From DATEOR01 sp035698665 (GTDB lineage Bacteria > Actinomycetota > Thermoleophilia > Gaiellales > Gaiellaceae), in NCBI GenBank assembly GCA_035698665.1, contig DASSBN010000078.1:1-64000 (forward strand): a stretch of DNA of 64,000 nt, in the 5' to 3' direction. This document shows positions 1 to 8,883 of the stretch, piece by piece. Below the pieces are notes generated by a model that did no database searches, was not told the DNA's origin, and saw only the letters and a program-made list of their open reading frames with translations. Within the stretch, counting starts at the first letter, position 1. Each line of letters begins with the position of its first letter. The position numbers and the translations under genes are program-made.

Positions 1-229
1 GAAGAAGGAGCCGAAGGCGCGTCCCCGGAAGGCGGCGCGCTTGCCGCAGCCGCTCGAGCTCCTCGAGCAGGAGATCGAGGAGCAGGAGGCGCTCATCGCG
101 CGCATCGAGGGCAAGCTCGCCGAGGACTGGGCCGATGCGAATGCCGTGGCCCAGCACCGCGCAGCGCGCGAGGAGCTGCAGAGCCTGCTCGCCCGCTGGG
201 AGCGCATGCTCGACGAGGTCGCCGGCTAG
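1..229 (+). CDS. ABC-F family ATPase, C-terminal end only
   Basis: An open frame runs in from the window edge and stops with TAG at 227-229. It encodes a Lys/Arg/Pro-rich linker followed by about 55 residues of Glu- and Leu-rich heptads, which looks like the C-terminal coiled-coil of ABC-F proteins (Uup/EttA type), soluble paired ATPases that act on ribosomes or DNA. No ATPase motifs are in view because the body lies upstream. A TTG at 41 could be read as a start but sits inside the linker, so I treat the gene as partial. It converges on the next gene with a 4-base overlap of stops. Confidence 0.6.
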   Translation, partial: KKEPKARPRKAARLPQPLELLEQEIEEQEALIARIEGKLAEDWADANAVAQHRAAREELQSLLARWERMLDEVAG

Positions 230-1296
230 GCCACGAGCTCGTCGAGGACGTCGTCCGCCGCGCCGGTCTCGGCTGCGAGGTAGGCGCGCACCTCACGTAG
301 CGCCGCAGCGAGCGGCGTGATGCCGTCGCTCTCCGCTGCGGCGAGCGCTCTCGACACGGACTGGGCCACGAGGCTCTCGATCTTCGCGAGGGCCACCTCG
401 GGCTCGTCGTCCTGCGCGACGCTCTCGTAGAGGTGCACGCCGCCGGAGTTGGAGATGAAGTCCGGGATCGCGACGATCCCGCGGCCGTGCAGGACCTCGA
501 CCGCGCCGGGCGCGTACGGGATGTTCGCCCCCGGCGAGACGACCGCGCAGCGAATACGTTCGGCCACCTCTGCCGTGATCGAGTCGGGCCGAGCCCCGGG
601 GACGACCACGTCGACCTCGAGCTCGAAGAGCTCCTCGCGCGGGAGCGCCTCGCTCGACGCGTACTCGACGAGGCGATCGCCGTGCCGCTCCCGAAGCTCG
701 AGCAGCTCCTCGACATCGAGCCCCGACGCGTCGACGACGAGCCCGTAGAGCGTGCTGATCGCGACCACCCGCGCTCCGGCACGTGCGCACGCGCGCGCCG
801 TGCCCGCACCGACCTTCCCAAAGCCCTCGATCGCGATCGTGGCCCCCTCGAGCCCACGCCCAAGATGGGCGAGCGCAGCTTCCGCCGCGGCCTTGACGCC
901 GTGGCCTGTCGCGAGGTCGTCCATGCCGAGGCCCTCGTGACTCTGGGCCCAGAGCGGCAGCTCGTCGAGATCCGGTGTCACGAAGTCCGCCGGGTTCGTG
1001 CCCATGTCGGGCCCGGTCAGGAACACATCCCGAAACGGGGTCAGCGCCCGCCGGTACGCGGCGAGGACCGCGTCGCGGTCTCCTCCTGAGAAGCGGATCC
1101 CGGCCTTCGCGCCGGCGTAGCGGACTCCGCACGCCGCGAACTTCCACGTCATGGCCCTGGCGAGCCGCGCCACCTCCCGCGCGTCCACATCCGCCACCAT
1201 GCGCGTCCCGCCGGCAGAGACCGGAAAGAGGTCGTGGTCGATGACGATGACGGCATCGAGGCCTGCAGCCTCGTCCCGAAGCTCGATCCGCCGCAC
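226..1296 (-). CDS. Glu/Leu/Phe/Val-type amino acid dehydrogenase
   Basis: A 356-residue NAD(P)-dependent oxidative deaminase, close to the usual length of leucine and phenylalanine dehydrogenases (about 350-370). The N-terminal substrate domain has two expected lysines, K52 in MTWKFAA and K64 in YAGAKAGI, and the catalytic Asp near residue 97 in TGPDMGTNP. The coenzyme domain has the glycine motif GFGKVG at about 158-163. The usual GGGK segment is altered to AGAK, so the exact amino acid substrate cannot be assigned; Leu/Val-type is more likely than hexameric glutamate dehydrogenase because of the short length. It likely feeds branched-chain amino acid breakdown in the cytoplasm. It stands alone on the minus strand. 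Confidence 0.85.
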   Translation of the reverse strand: MRRIELRDEAAGLDAVIVIDHDLFPVSAGGTRMVADVDAREVARLARAMTWKFAACGVRYAGAKAGIRFSGGDRDAVLAAYRRALTPFRDVFLTGPDMGTNPADFVTPDLDELPLWAQSHEGLGMDDLATGHGVKAAAEAALAHLGRGLEGATIAIEGFGKVGAGTARACARAGARVVAISTLYGLVVDASGLDVEELLELRERHGDRLVEYASSEALPREELFELEVDVVVPGARPDSITAEVAERIRCAVVSPGANIPYAPGAVEVLHGRGIVAIPDFISNSGGVHLYESVAQDDEPEVALAKIESLVAQSVSRALAAAESDGITPLAAALREVRAYLAAETGAADDVLDELVA

Positions 1297-1305
1297 GCGG
1301 AAAGC

Positions 1306-2907
1306 TTAGTCGGCTCTCGGAAGCCGAAGCGTCCAGAGACGCGCGTCACCGCCGCCGTTCTCGACCCACGTCACCCGCCTGCCGAGCAGGCGCGCTCCGA
1401 GCTGGCTCCTCGCCGGGCGCCAAAGCGTCCACGACCTGCCCGACCCGGTGCGGAGCACGTGGAGGGCGTGCGCCGTTCGGTACAGGATCCACTGCCCGCT
1501 GACCGAGAGGCTCCGGACCGTGCCGGGCGGGACGGAGACCTCCCCGAGTCGGTCACCGCTCGAAATCCCGAACCATTCGAGCGTGACGCGGCCGCCCGAG
1601 CTCCGGGAGAGCGTTGCGACGAGATCGTCGTCGAGGGCGAGAGCGGTGACGGGAGCAACTGCGTCCAGTGAGCGCACGACGGTGCACGTCGCGGGGTCGA
1701 GAACGGCGATCGTTGCGCCCAAGGCAGCCGCAACGCGCCCTCCCCCTGCGCCGAGCACGTCGGCCGTCACGGGGCAGTCGGGGCCGCCCACCGTCGACAC
1801 CTCGTCTCCATGCGCGAAGGCGAGTACGCCGCCGCTGCCCCCGAGCGGGCCAAGCGGGTCGGAGGCGTCGAACGCACCGAGATCGACGGGGGCGGGCGAT
1901 TCGTAGGCCGCCGTGGCCAGCCGGGTCTCACCGGCGTCCGGCCAGGACCACAGAGCGCTCGATCCTCCCACCGCGAGCCGGAAGTCGCCGCAACCCGCGG
2001 CGCCGGTGGTAAACGTCTTCCGCCCGCCGTCGCGCCGACGAATCGTCAGGCGTTCGCAGCCGGAATGAGCGGTCACAACTGCCTCCCGCGTCAGTCCGAC
2101 CCGGTTCGCCTTCGGGAGGTGCATGTCCGGACCCGGTACGCCCCGGAGCAGACGGGCGGCCAGGCCGCGGAGCGTCTCCTTCCCGTACTCGTGATCCGGG
2201 TCGAACCGCGTGAAGAGGGCGAGGGAGAAGCGCTCCCCGTCAGCCCGGTAGAGGGCGACCTGGTGGTCGACGAGGCCCGTGCCCGACCCCCAGCCGCCCT
2301 TGAAGTAGAGGCGCCACCCGTGGTGCGGAACGCGGCCCACGCCCCAGCGCTGGGAAGAGACGACGGTGGCGAGGAGATGCATGGCGTAGCGCCGATGCGC
2401 CGCCGGCACGAGCCGGTCGATCCGGTGGAAGTAGAGCGCCTGCCCCCGCGGGGTGATCTCCGACTGGCCCCAGATGGGCCAGTGGAGCCGGAAGTGCTCC
2501 ATCCCGGCCGCTCGCGCGAGCGCGTTCAGCCGCGCCTCGCCGACCAGCTGCACCATGCGGGTCGCCGCGGCGTTGTCCGACCGGCGGATCATCGGAGCGA
2601 GTAAGTTGCGCTCCCACTGCTCGAGCGGGCGGTCGCGCACGTCGTCCCGCCGCAGGTAGGCGACGAGGAGCATCGCCTTCAGCACGCTCGCCGACGGAGC
2701 GACCGCGCGCGCGTGGTAGCCGCGCAGGCGCCCTGCCTCGTCGACGACCGCGAAGCTGATCGTTCCCGCGCGCAACTGTGCATACCGCTCGGCGGCGGCC
2801 ATCCGCGATTTCCACGTCGCCGGCGCGGAGGTTCCGGCCGAGGGCGCGAAGAGGGTTGCGCCCAGGACGACGGCGAGGACTGCAGCCGCCCGGCGCCCGT
2901 CAGTCAC
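1306..2907 (-). CDS. secreted serine hydrolase (class A beta-lactamase fold) with extra C-terminal domain
   Basis: I chose the GTG at 2907, which overlaps the stop of the preceding regulator gene by 8 bases and gives a 533-residue protein with a clear signal peptide (residues 5-25). A longer frame exists upstream but lies wholly inside the regulator. The first 300 residues carry the class A beta-lactamase/PBP-like active site: SVLK at 74-77, SDN at 110-112 and KGG at about 203-205. The remaining ~230 residues have repeated strand-rich segments ending in W-x-L or similar, like a small beta-propeller, which is not usual for this family. There is no clear Glu166-type motif, so a peptidoglycan or peptide hydrolase is as likely as a beta-lactamase. 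It is the third gene of the PdtaS/PdtaR-like operon. Confidence 0.75.
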   Translation of the reverse strand: MTDGRRAAAVLAVVLGATLFAPSAGTSAPATWKSRMAAAERYAQLRAGTISFAVVDEAGRLRGYHARAVAPSASVLKAMLLVAYLRRDDVRDRPLEQWERNLLAPMIRRSDNAAATRMVQLVGEARLNALARAAGMEHFRLHWPIWGQSEITPRGQALYFHRIDRLVPAAHRRYAMHLLATVVSSQRWGVGRVPHHGWRLYFKGGWGSGTGLVDHQVALYRADGERFSLALFTRFDPDHEYGKETLRGLAARLLRGVPGPDMHLPKANRVGLTREAVVTAHSGCERLTIRRRDGGRKTFTTGAAGCGDFRLAVGGSSALWSWPDAGETRLATAAYESPAPVDLGAFDASDPLGPLGGSGGVLAFAHGDEVSTVGGPDCPVTADVLGAGGGRVAAALGATIAVLDPATCTVVRSLDAVAPVTALALDDDLVATLSRSSGGRVTLEWFGISSGDRLGEVSVPPGTVRSLSVSGQWILYRTAHALHVLRTGSGRSWTLWRPARSQLGARLLGRRVTWVENGGGDARLWTLRLPRAD

Positions 2908-3517
2908 CGTCGAATGTGGCGATGACAGCCTCGGCGACCACGCGGAGCGGTCGGCCCGACGACTGGCTCGCGCGCCGCAGACGGACGAACGCATCGTTCT
3001 CCGTCAGGCCCTCGCGCTCCATCAGGATGCCCTTTGCCCGCTCGACGACCTTTCGAGTCGCGAGCGCCTCGGAAAGCGACTCCGCCTCGTCGCGCAGGGT
3101 CTCGAGCTCCGCGTGGCGGGCGCGCGCGGTCTGGATCGCGGGGAGCAGATCCGTCTCCCGAAACGGCTTCACGAGGTAGCCGAAGACGCCGGCCTCGACG
3201 GCGCGTGCGACGAGCTCCTCCTGGCCGTACGCCGTGAGCATGACGATGGGGATCGGCTGCTCGGCGAGGATGCGGCGGGCTGCCTCGATTCCGTCGACGC
3301 GCGGCATCTTGACGTCGAGGATCGCGAGCTCGGGCTGCTCGGACCGGGCGAGAGTGATTGCCTCCTCACCGTCGCGCGCCTCGGCGCACACCTCGTGGCC
3401 GGCCCGCTCGAGGACGTCGCGGAGGTCGAGCCGGATGATCGTCTCGTCCTCGGCGATGAGGATGCGCAAGCGCGGTGGCTCTGAATCCGGCACGGACTCG
3501 TGACGCTCCGGTGTCAC
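2900..3517 (-). CDS. pdtaR: ANTAR-domain response regulator (PdtaR-like)
   Basis: A 205-residue regulator. The receiver domain (about 17-135) has the acidic pair ED at 23-24, phosphoacceptor D68 in LAILDVKMP, T95 and K117. After a helical linker an ANTAR domain fills residues 143-200, with the typical 'ERAKGILMEREGL' segment. ANTAR proteins bind paired hexaloop hairpins in nascent RNA and block terminators when phosphorylated. The gene lies 76 bases downstream of a matching GAF/HisKA_2 kinase on the same strand and overlaps the following serine hydrolase gene, so the three are probably co-transcribed. Its RNA targets are not obvious in this window. Confidence 0.9.
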   Translation of the reverse strand: MTPERHESVPDSEPPRLRILIAEDETIIRLDLRDVLERAGHEVCAEARDGEEAITLARSEQPELAILDVKMPRVDGIEAARRILAEQPIPIVMLTAYGQEELVARAVEAGVFGYLVKPFRETDLLPAIQTARARHAELETLRDEAESLSEALATRKVVERAKGILMEREGLTENDAFVRLRRASQSSGRPLRVVAEAVIATFDGD

Positions 3518-3593
3518 CCGCGCGCGCCCGCGAGGGTTAGGCTGAAGCCATAGGGACGGGGAGGTGGGTCTCCCAGATCGAAAAGCACGACCT

Positions 3594-4994
3594 TCACGGC
3601 GGGAACGTGACCTCCGCCGTCAGACCCGCCTCGCCCGAGAGCTCGAGCTCGCCGTTCAGCTCGTCGCGGACGAGCGCGCGCACGATCGAAAGCCCCGTCC
3701 CCTCCGCGCCGGGCTCCCAGCTGCCGTTGTCGGCGACCGTCAGCCGCACCGCACCGTTCCGCCGCACGAGCTCCACATGCACCTCGTCGCCCCCATGCTC
3801 GAGCGCGTTCTGGAGGAGCTCGCTGAAGACGAGCGCCAACGCCGTCGCCCGCGCGCCGTGCAGCTCGATCGACTCGACGCGCGAATCGACTCGCTTCTCG
3901 CCCGCCAGCCCCTGGACGATCATCGCCCGCAACCGCTCGACGAGCTCGCCGAGGTCGACGTCCTCGTCCCGGCGCTCGGTCAGGACCTCGTGGACTGCCG
4001 CGATCGCGAGGATGCGGTTGACCGAATCCGCGAGTGCCTTCTCCGCGTCCGCGCCCGGCGAGCGCGCCTGGAGCCGGAGGAGCGAGGCAACCGTCTGCAG
4101 GTTGTTCTTGACCCGGTGGTGGATCTCCTGGGCGACCACGCCGCGCATGACCGCACGTCCGTGCTCGAGGGCCACAGCCGCGTGGCGCGCGATCGACGCG
4201 AGGAGGCGCTCCTCCTCCCCGGTGAACGGGGTGTCCCGGTCACAGACGAGCTCCCCGACCTCCCGGCCCCGCCAGCGCAGCGGGAAACGCACGGCGTAGG
4301 TTCCGGCCCGCCCCTCGGGCCACGCGATCGTGCCGTCCTCCAGGACGAGAGCCGCCCCCGTCGCGCCGACGGCAGCCATCGTCGTCTTCACGATCGCCTC
4401 GAGCGACTCCTCCAGGTAGAGCGACTCCGATACGGCCTCCGAGATGGATGCAAGCGCCTCGAGCTCGGCCACGCGGCGCTGGGCGTGGTCGTAGAGCTTC
4501 GCGTTCTCGATCGCCTGCGCGACCTGGCCCGCGATGGCCATGAGCAGGTCGACCTCGTCGGGCCCGAACTCGCGCGGCGCCTCGGTGCGGACGTTGAGGG
4601 CGCCCTCGAGCCGCTCCTTCGCGAGGATCGGGACGGCGAGGATCGACTCGTACTGCTCCTCGCGCAGGTTGGGAAAGCTTTTGAACCGGGGATCGAGATG
4701 GGCCGCGCGCGGGATCATCACCGGCGCCCGAGCGGCCGCCGCCGCGCCCGTGATCCCCTCGCCCGGGCGCATCTTGGGCACGCGGGTCAGCTCTTCCACG
4801 CGCGTCCCGTACGAGGCCCGCAGGACGAGCTCGTCCGCGGTCTCGTCGTAGAGGTAGACGAAGCACGCATCGGTCTCGAGCGCCTCGGCCACCTTGTGCG
4901 CGATCAGCTCGAAGACCTCGTCGAGGTCGAGCGTCGAGTTGACGGCCGCGATCGTCTCGGTCAGCAGCCGCAAATGGCGGGCGGAGCGGTCCAT
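3594..4994 (-). CDS. pdtaS: GAF-domain sensor histidine kinase, HisKA_2 type (PdtaS-like)
   Basis: The ATG at 4994 gives 466 residues; the frame is open further upstream but only into the divergent kinase's promoter and coding region. An N-terminal GAF domain spans about 25-165, a second degenerate sensor segment about 175-280, then the HisKA_2 phosphoacceptor motif IHHRVKNNLQ (290-300) and an HATPase domain to the end with EADNGS-type ATP-lid motifs. There is no membrane segment, so it is a cytosolic sensor. HisKA_2 kinases of this shape pair with ANTAR regulators, and one follows directly. The GAF ligand is unknown; in mycobacteria the system is linked to nitric oxide, copper or cyclic dinucleotides. 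Confidence 0.88.
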   Translation of the reverse strand: MDRSARHLRLLTETIAAVNSTLDLDEVFELIAHKVAEALETDACFVYLYDETADELVLRASYGTRVEELTRVPKMRPGEGITGAAAAARAPVMIPRAAHLDPRFKSFPNLREEQYESILAVPILAKERLEGALNVRTEAPREFGPDEVDLLMAIAGQVAQAIENAKLYDHAQRRVAELEALASISEAVSESLYLEESLEAIVKTTMAAVGATGAALVLEDGTIAWPEGRAGTYAVRFPLRWRGREVGELVCDRDTPFTGEEERLLASIARHAAVALEHGRAVMRGVVAQEIHHRVKNNLQTVASLLRLQARSPGADAEKALADSVNRILAIAAVHEVLTERRDEDVDLGELVERLRAMIVQGLAGEKRVDSRVESIELHGARATALALVFSELLQNALEHGGDEVHVELVRRNGAVRLTVADNGSWEPGAEGTGLSIVRALVRDELNGELELSGEAGLTAEVTFPP

Positions 4995-5039
4995 GTGATC
5001 TAGCTTAAGCGAGGGGATTGCGACTCCGATAACGAGGGC

Positions 5040-7688
5040 GTGAGTACGCACGCCGGGGCCTCGAGGCCGCCACGACTGATCCTGCGTTTTGCCATGTACA
5101 GCGCGATCGCGCTGCTCGCGGCGGGCGCCGGCATCCTCTGGTTCGCACGCCACGAAGCCGAGGTGCGGTCGGAGCGGGAAGTCGTCGGGCGCACCCAGGC
5201 GACCGCGCTCCTCCTGGCCGACCGCTTCGAGGAGTCCGACTTCCAGGGGCCCGTGGACGCCGCTCGCCGGGCCGAGCTCGACCACATCTTCGGCCACGTG
5301 CTCGGAGGCGAGATCGTCCGCGTGAAGCTCTGGGCTCCGGACGGCACGATCAGCTACTCCAACGACGGCTCTCTGATCGGAGACAGGTATCCGCACGAGG
5401 AGATCACCGCGGTTCTCGCCGGCGACACGAAGTCGGAGATCGGCGGCCTGAACGACGACGAAGGCGGCTCCGGGGACAACATCAAGGTCTTGTCCGCATA
5501 CGCTCCCGTGCGCATCGACCGGGCGAGCGAACCGGTGGGGGTCCTCGAGCTCTACACGAGCTTCGACGAGGTGACGGCAGACGCGATGGCCACGGTGAAG
5601 CCCGTCGCGATCGCGCTCGGCCTCGCGCTCCTACTGCTCTACGCGTCGCTCTTCCCGATTCTGCGCCAGGTGACGGGGGCCCTCGAGGCACGGACGAAGC
5701 GGCTCCAGCAGCAGAGCGACGAGCTCGAGAGGTCGATCGCCGAGCGCAAACAGGCTCTGGCGAGCCTTCGCGAGGCCGACGCGCGGTACCGGGCCCTCGT
5801 AGAGGAGCTGCCGCTCGTCAGCTACGTGAGCGCGCTGGAGACGCCCGGCCTCTCGACCTATGTCAGCCCGCAGCTCGAAAACCTGCTCGGCTACACGCCG
5901 GAGGAGTGGCTTGCGACCCCCGGCCTCTTCTGGGACGTGATCCATCCGGACGACGCCGAGCGTGTGCGGAACGAGCACCTGATCGGCTACGCGAATGCCG
6001 AAACCTTCTCGACGCAGTACCGCCTGCGGGCCAAGAGCGGCCGCGAGATCTGGGTCGAGGACCAGATCCGCGTCATCCATGACAGCGACGGGAACCCGTC
6101 CGTGGCGCAGGGGTTTTTGATCGACATCACCGCGCGCAAGGCGAGCGAGCTCGCGCTCACCGAGAGCGAGTCGCGCTTCCGGGGTCTCGTCGCGAACATC
6201 CCGGGCACCGTCTTTCGCTGCGACATCGACGCCGACTGGACGATGGAGTTCCTGAGCGACGGCATCGAGGAGCTCGTCGGCTATCCGTCCTCCGACTTCA
6301 TCGGGAACCGCACACGGAGCTTCGCGAGCGTCATCCATCCGGACGACCGCAAGCAGCTCGAGGCCGATATCGACGCGTCGGTCGCCGGGCGGAGGGCGTA
6401 CACGACCGACTACCGCGTCATCCACCGGGACGGATCGGTGCGCTACGTGATCGAGCAGGGTCAGGCGGTCCTGAACGCCGACGGTCGCGTCCGGCTCGAC
6501 GGCGCAATCTTCGACGTCACCGAACGCATGGAGGTCGACAACGAGCGTCTGAAGCTCGCCGCCATCGTCGAGTCGTCTGACGATGCGATCACGTCTGCCG
6601 ATCTCGACGGCGTCGTCACGAGCTGGAACAAGGGCGCCGAGCGGATGTTCGGCTACAGCGCCGAAGAGATGATCGGGCAGTCGGGCGAGATCCTCGTGCC
6701 CGAGGAGGACAAGGTGAAGCCGAACGCCCGTATCGCAGCGGTCGTCGAAATGGGCGAGGGCCGCTTCGAGGCGGCCCGGCTCCGCAAGGACGGCACACTC
6801 ATCGACATCGCCGTGACCATGTCCGCCGTTCGCAACAGCGCCGGCGAAGTCGTCGGCGTGGCCGCGATCGCCCAGGACATCACCGACCGCAAGCGGACCG
6901 AGCAGGAGCGGGCGGAGTTCACCCGGGAGCTCGAGGCGCAAAACGAGCGCCTGCTCGAGCTCGACCGGCTGAAGGACGAGTTCGTCGCGCTCGTCTCGCA
7001 TGAGCTCCGCACTCCGCTGACCTCCATCCGCGGCTACCTCGAGCTCGTCCTCGACGGCGAGGCCGGCGCCGTGACCGATGAGCAGCGCCAGTTCCTCGGC
7101 ATCGTCGAGCGAAACGCGAACCGGCTGCTCGACCTCGTCGGCGACCTGCTCTTCCTCGCCCAGATCGAGGCGGGCAAGCTCTCCCTCGAGGTCGGCTCCG
7201 TCGACCTGGCCGCCGTCGCCGCTGAATCGGTCGAGACCGCGCGGCCACTCGCCGAGGACAAGGACATCACCCTGACGCTGGCCACGAGCCCGGTTCCCGT
7301 GCTCGCGGGCGACGGCGCGCGGCTGGCGCAGCTCCTCGACAACCTCGTCTCGAACGCCGTCAAGTTCACGCCGGAAGGCGGCCGCGTCGACGTGCGCGCG
7401 AGCTCCTCGCGCGGCAAGGCGATCCTCGAGGTGCGCGACACGGGGATGGGCATCCCCGCGGAGGAGCAGGAGCACGTGTTCGAGCGCTTCTTCCGGACGA
7501 CCCGGGCGACGGAGCAGGCGATTCAGGGCACCGGGCTCGGCCTCGCCATCTCGAAGGCGATCGTGCACGCCCACGGCGGGCAGATCACGCTCGCGTCGAG
7601 CGACGGAGAGGGAGCGACCTTCCGCGTCGCCATCCCGATCCGCGCCGTCCAGGCGGCGCCTCCCGCCCAGGAAGAGATCGCGTCGTGA
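5040..7688 (+). CDS. membrane sensor histidine kinase with three PAS domains
   Basis: An 882-residue protein from a GTG at 5040, divergent from pdtaS with 45 bases between starts. A membrane helix at about 16-34 and a second at about 185-207 bracket an extracellular sensor domain. A coiled-coil linker leads to three PAS/PAC repeats (about 245-360, 370-490 and 495-615). The HisKA site is VSHELRTPLTS with H654, followed by HATPase motifs: N box LDNLVSNAVKFTPEGG, G1 DTGMGIP and G2 GTGLGLAI. It is complete and likely active. The convergent OmpR-type regulator just downstream, 1 base past the stop, is the natural partner candidate although it is on the opposite strand. Confidence 0.92.
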   Translation: MSTHAGASRPPRLILRFAMYSAIALLAAGAGILWFARHEAEVRSEREVVGRTQATALLLADRFEESDFQGPVDAARRAELDHIFGHVLGGEIVRVKLWAPDGTISYSNDGSLIGDRYPHEEITAVLAGDTKSEIGGLNDDEGGSGDNIKVLSAYAPVRIDRASEPVGVLELYTSFDEVTADAMATVKPVAIALGLALLLLYASLFPILRQVTGALEARTKRLQQQSDELERSIAERKQALASLREADARYRALVEELPLVSYVSALETPGLSTYVSPQLENLLGYTPEEWLATPGLFWDVIHPDDAERVRNEHLIGYANAETFSTQYRLRAKSGREIWVEDQIRVIHDSDGNPSVAQGFLIDITARKASELALTESESRFRGLVANIPGTVFRCDIDADWTMEFLSDGIEELVGYPSSDFIGNRTRSFASVIHPDDRKQLEADIDASVAGRRAYTTDYRVIHRDGSVRYVIEQGQAVLNADGRVRLDGAIFDVTERMEVDNERLKLAAIVESSDDAITSADLDGVVTSWNKGAERMFGYSAEEMIGQSGEILVPEEDKVKPNARIAAVVEMGEGRFEAARLRKDGTLIDIAVTMSAVRNSAGEVVGVAAIAQDITDRKRTEQERAEFTRELEAQNERLLELDRLKDEFVALVSHELRTPLTSIRGYLELVLDGEAGAVTDEQRQFLGIVERNANRLLDLVGDLLFLAQIEAGKLSLEVGSVDLAAVAAESVETARPLAEDKDITLTLATSPVPVLAGDGARLAQLLDNLVSNAVKFTPEGGRVDVRASSSRGKAILEVRDTGMGIPAEEQEHVFERFFRTTRATEQAIQGTGLGLAISKAIVHAHGGQITLASSDGEGATFRVAIPIRAVQAAPPAQEEIAS

Positions 7689-7689
7689 C

Positions 7690-8382
7690 TCAGGCGGCCT
7701 TGGGCCGGTAGCGGTACCCGAAGCCGCGGACGGTCTCGATCAGCGACTCGTCGGCACCTGCGTCGCCGAGCTTGCTGCGCAGGTAGCCGACGTAGAGCTT
7801 CGCGCGGGCGCGCGAGCCGCTCAGGACGTCGCCCCAGACGAGCTCGAGCAGCTGCTCGTGCGAGAGCACCTGATTCGGGTGGCGGACGAAAACCGTGAGG
7901 AGCTTGAACTCGAGCGGAGTCAGCACGACCTTCGAACCGCGGACGGTGACCTCCCGCTGGGCGAAGTCGATCGTGACGACACCGTCGGCGTACGTGGTCG
8001 GCTCGTCGTCGCGAGGACCGGAGCGTCGCAGGAGCGCCTCCACTCGCGCGAGGAGCTCCTGGCGGCCGAACGGCTTCGTCACGTAGTCGTCGGCCCCGCC
8101 CTTGAGGCCGCGCACCTTCTCGAGCTCGCCGGCGCGGGCCGTCAGCATCATCACGGGCACCTCGCTCAGGTCCCGGATCCGCTCGAGCGTCTGCCAGCCG
8201 TCCAGCTCCGGCATCGAGACGTCGAGCAGGACGAGGTCCGGCGGCGAAGCGTAGAACTCGCGCAGGCCGGCTTTGCCGCTCTCGGCATCGGAGACGTCGT
8301 AGCCCGCCCGCGTGAGCAGCTCGCGGAGGAGGCCACGGATGTCGCGATCGTCGTCGACGACGAGGATCCGGCTGCGCTTCAT
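7690..8382 (-). CDS. OmpR/PhoB-family response regulator
   Basis: The ATG at 8382 gives a normal 230-residue regulator; an upstream-extended frame only covers the divergent neighbour's promoter and coding region. The receiver has acidic residues D10-D12, phosphoacceptor D54 (VLLDVSMPELDG), T81 and K103. The winged-helix DNA-binding domain spans about 130-228 and has the usual 'LTPLEFKLL', 'VLSHEQLLELVWG' and 'GFGYRY' segments. It converges on the large PAS kinase gene, which may phosphorylate it. Its start lies 57 bases from the divergent receiver-like gene, so the two share a control region. Confidence 0.92.
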   Translation of the reverse strand: MKRSRILVVDDDRDIRGLLRELLTRAGYDVSDAESGKAGLREFYASPPDLVLLDVSMPELDGWQTLERIRDLSEVPVMMLTARAGELEKVRGLKGGADDYVTKPFGRQELLARVEALLRRSGPRDDEPTTYADGVVTIDFAQREVTVRGSKVVLTPLEFKLLTVFVRHPNQVLSHEQLLELVWGDVLSGSRARAKLYVGYLRSKLGDAGADESLIETVRGFGYRYRPKAA

Positions 8383-8439
8383 ACGCGTTCCATACCAGAT
8401 GCAGCCGACATTCGGCCGCCTGCCGACGATGGTCAGGTT

Positions 8440-8760
8440 GTGGCCCGAGTCCTCATCTGCGAGCCCCATCCCGAGGTGCGCGCGCTCCTCATGGTCATCG
8501 TCACCCGGCTGGGCCACGAGCCCGTCGGTGACGACGCGGAGCTCGGCGGGGTCGAGGCGATCGTCGTCGAGCCCGCCCACGCGCCATCGGTCGAGCGGGC
8601 GCAGGCCTTCCGCGCCTTCGCGGGCGACGTGCCCGTGATCTGTGCGAGCATCGAGCATCCCAACGGCGGCACCCGGCGCCTCGGGCCCGTCGCGCACCTC
8701 GTGAAGCCGTTCGCGCTGCCGGAGATGAAGGCGGCGCTCACCACCGCTCTCGGCGGATAG
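8440..8760 (+). CDS. small stand-alone receiver-like protein lacking the phosphoacceptor Asp
   Basis: The GTG at 8440 gives 106 residues that follow the receiver fold: a first strand ARVLICEP, a third strand AIVVEPAHA, a fourth strand VPVICAS and a fifth strand HLVKPFALPEM with the conserved Lys (K89). The acidic pair is reduced to E8, and the residue at the phosphoacceptor position is Glu (E44) instead of Asp. It should therefore not be phosphorylated in the normal way; E44 might mimic the phosphorylated state. It is divergent from the OmpR-type regulator and could dimerise with it or with the nearby kinase. The reading frame is open further upstream, but the fold begins at this GTG. Confidence 0.7.
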   Translation: MARVLICEPHPEVRALLMVIVTRLGHEPVGDDAELGGVEAIVVEPAHAPSVERAQAFRAFAGDVPVICASIEHPNGGTRRLGPVAHLVKPFALPEMKAALTTALGG

Positions 8761-8827
8761 CGCGCCTTAACGACCACGAGCCGCCCTAACGAGAGGATGG
8801 CTCGCGGTCGGCCGTCAGTCAGTCCCC

Positions 8828-8846
8828 CCGCCTCACGAGGAGGCGG
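8828..8846. terminator. possible terminator hairpin between converging genes
   Basis: A perfect 7-bp inverted repeat (CCGCCTC/GAGGCGG) with a 5-base loop lies in the 123-base space between the end of the receiver-like gene and the end of glnA. Neither side has a clear T run, so it may be a weak or Rho-assisted end for either transcript. Confidence 0.35.
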
Positions 8847-8883
8847 CGACACCGGCGACGATCATACGACTCGGGCGGCGCGC

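Noticed and set aside
1306..2994. Longer 562-residue version of the serine hydrolase
   Set aside because: The extra 29 residues lie within the regulator gene and hide the signal peptide; the overlapping GTG gives a proper one.
3564..5003. Long plus-strand frame opposite pdtaS
   Set aside because: It mirrors the kinase in codon phase, has Arg/Asp-rich low-complexity content and no family motif; high-GC antisense artefact.
5631..7574. 647-codon minus frame opposite the PAS kinase
   Set aside because: Composition is typical of antisense to a high-GC gene and the plus-strand protein is fully recognisable.
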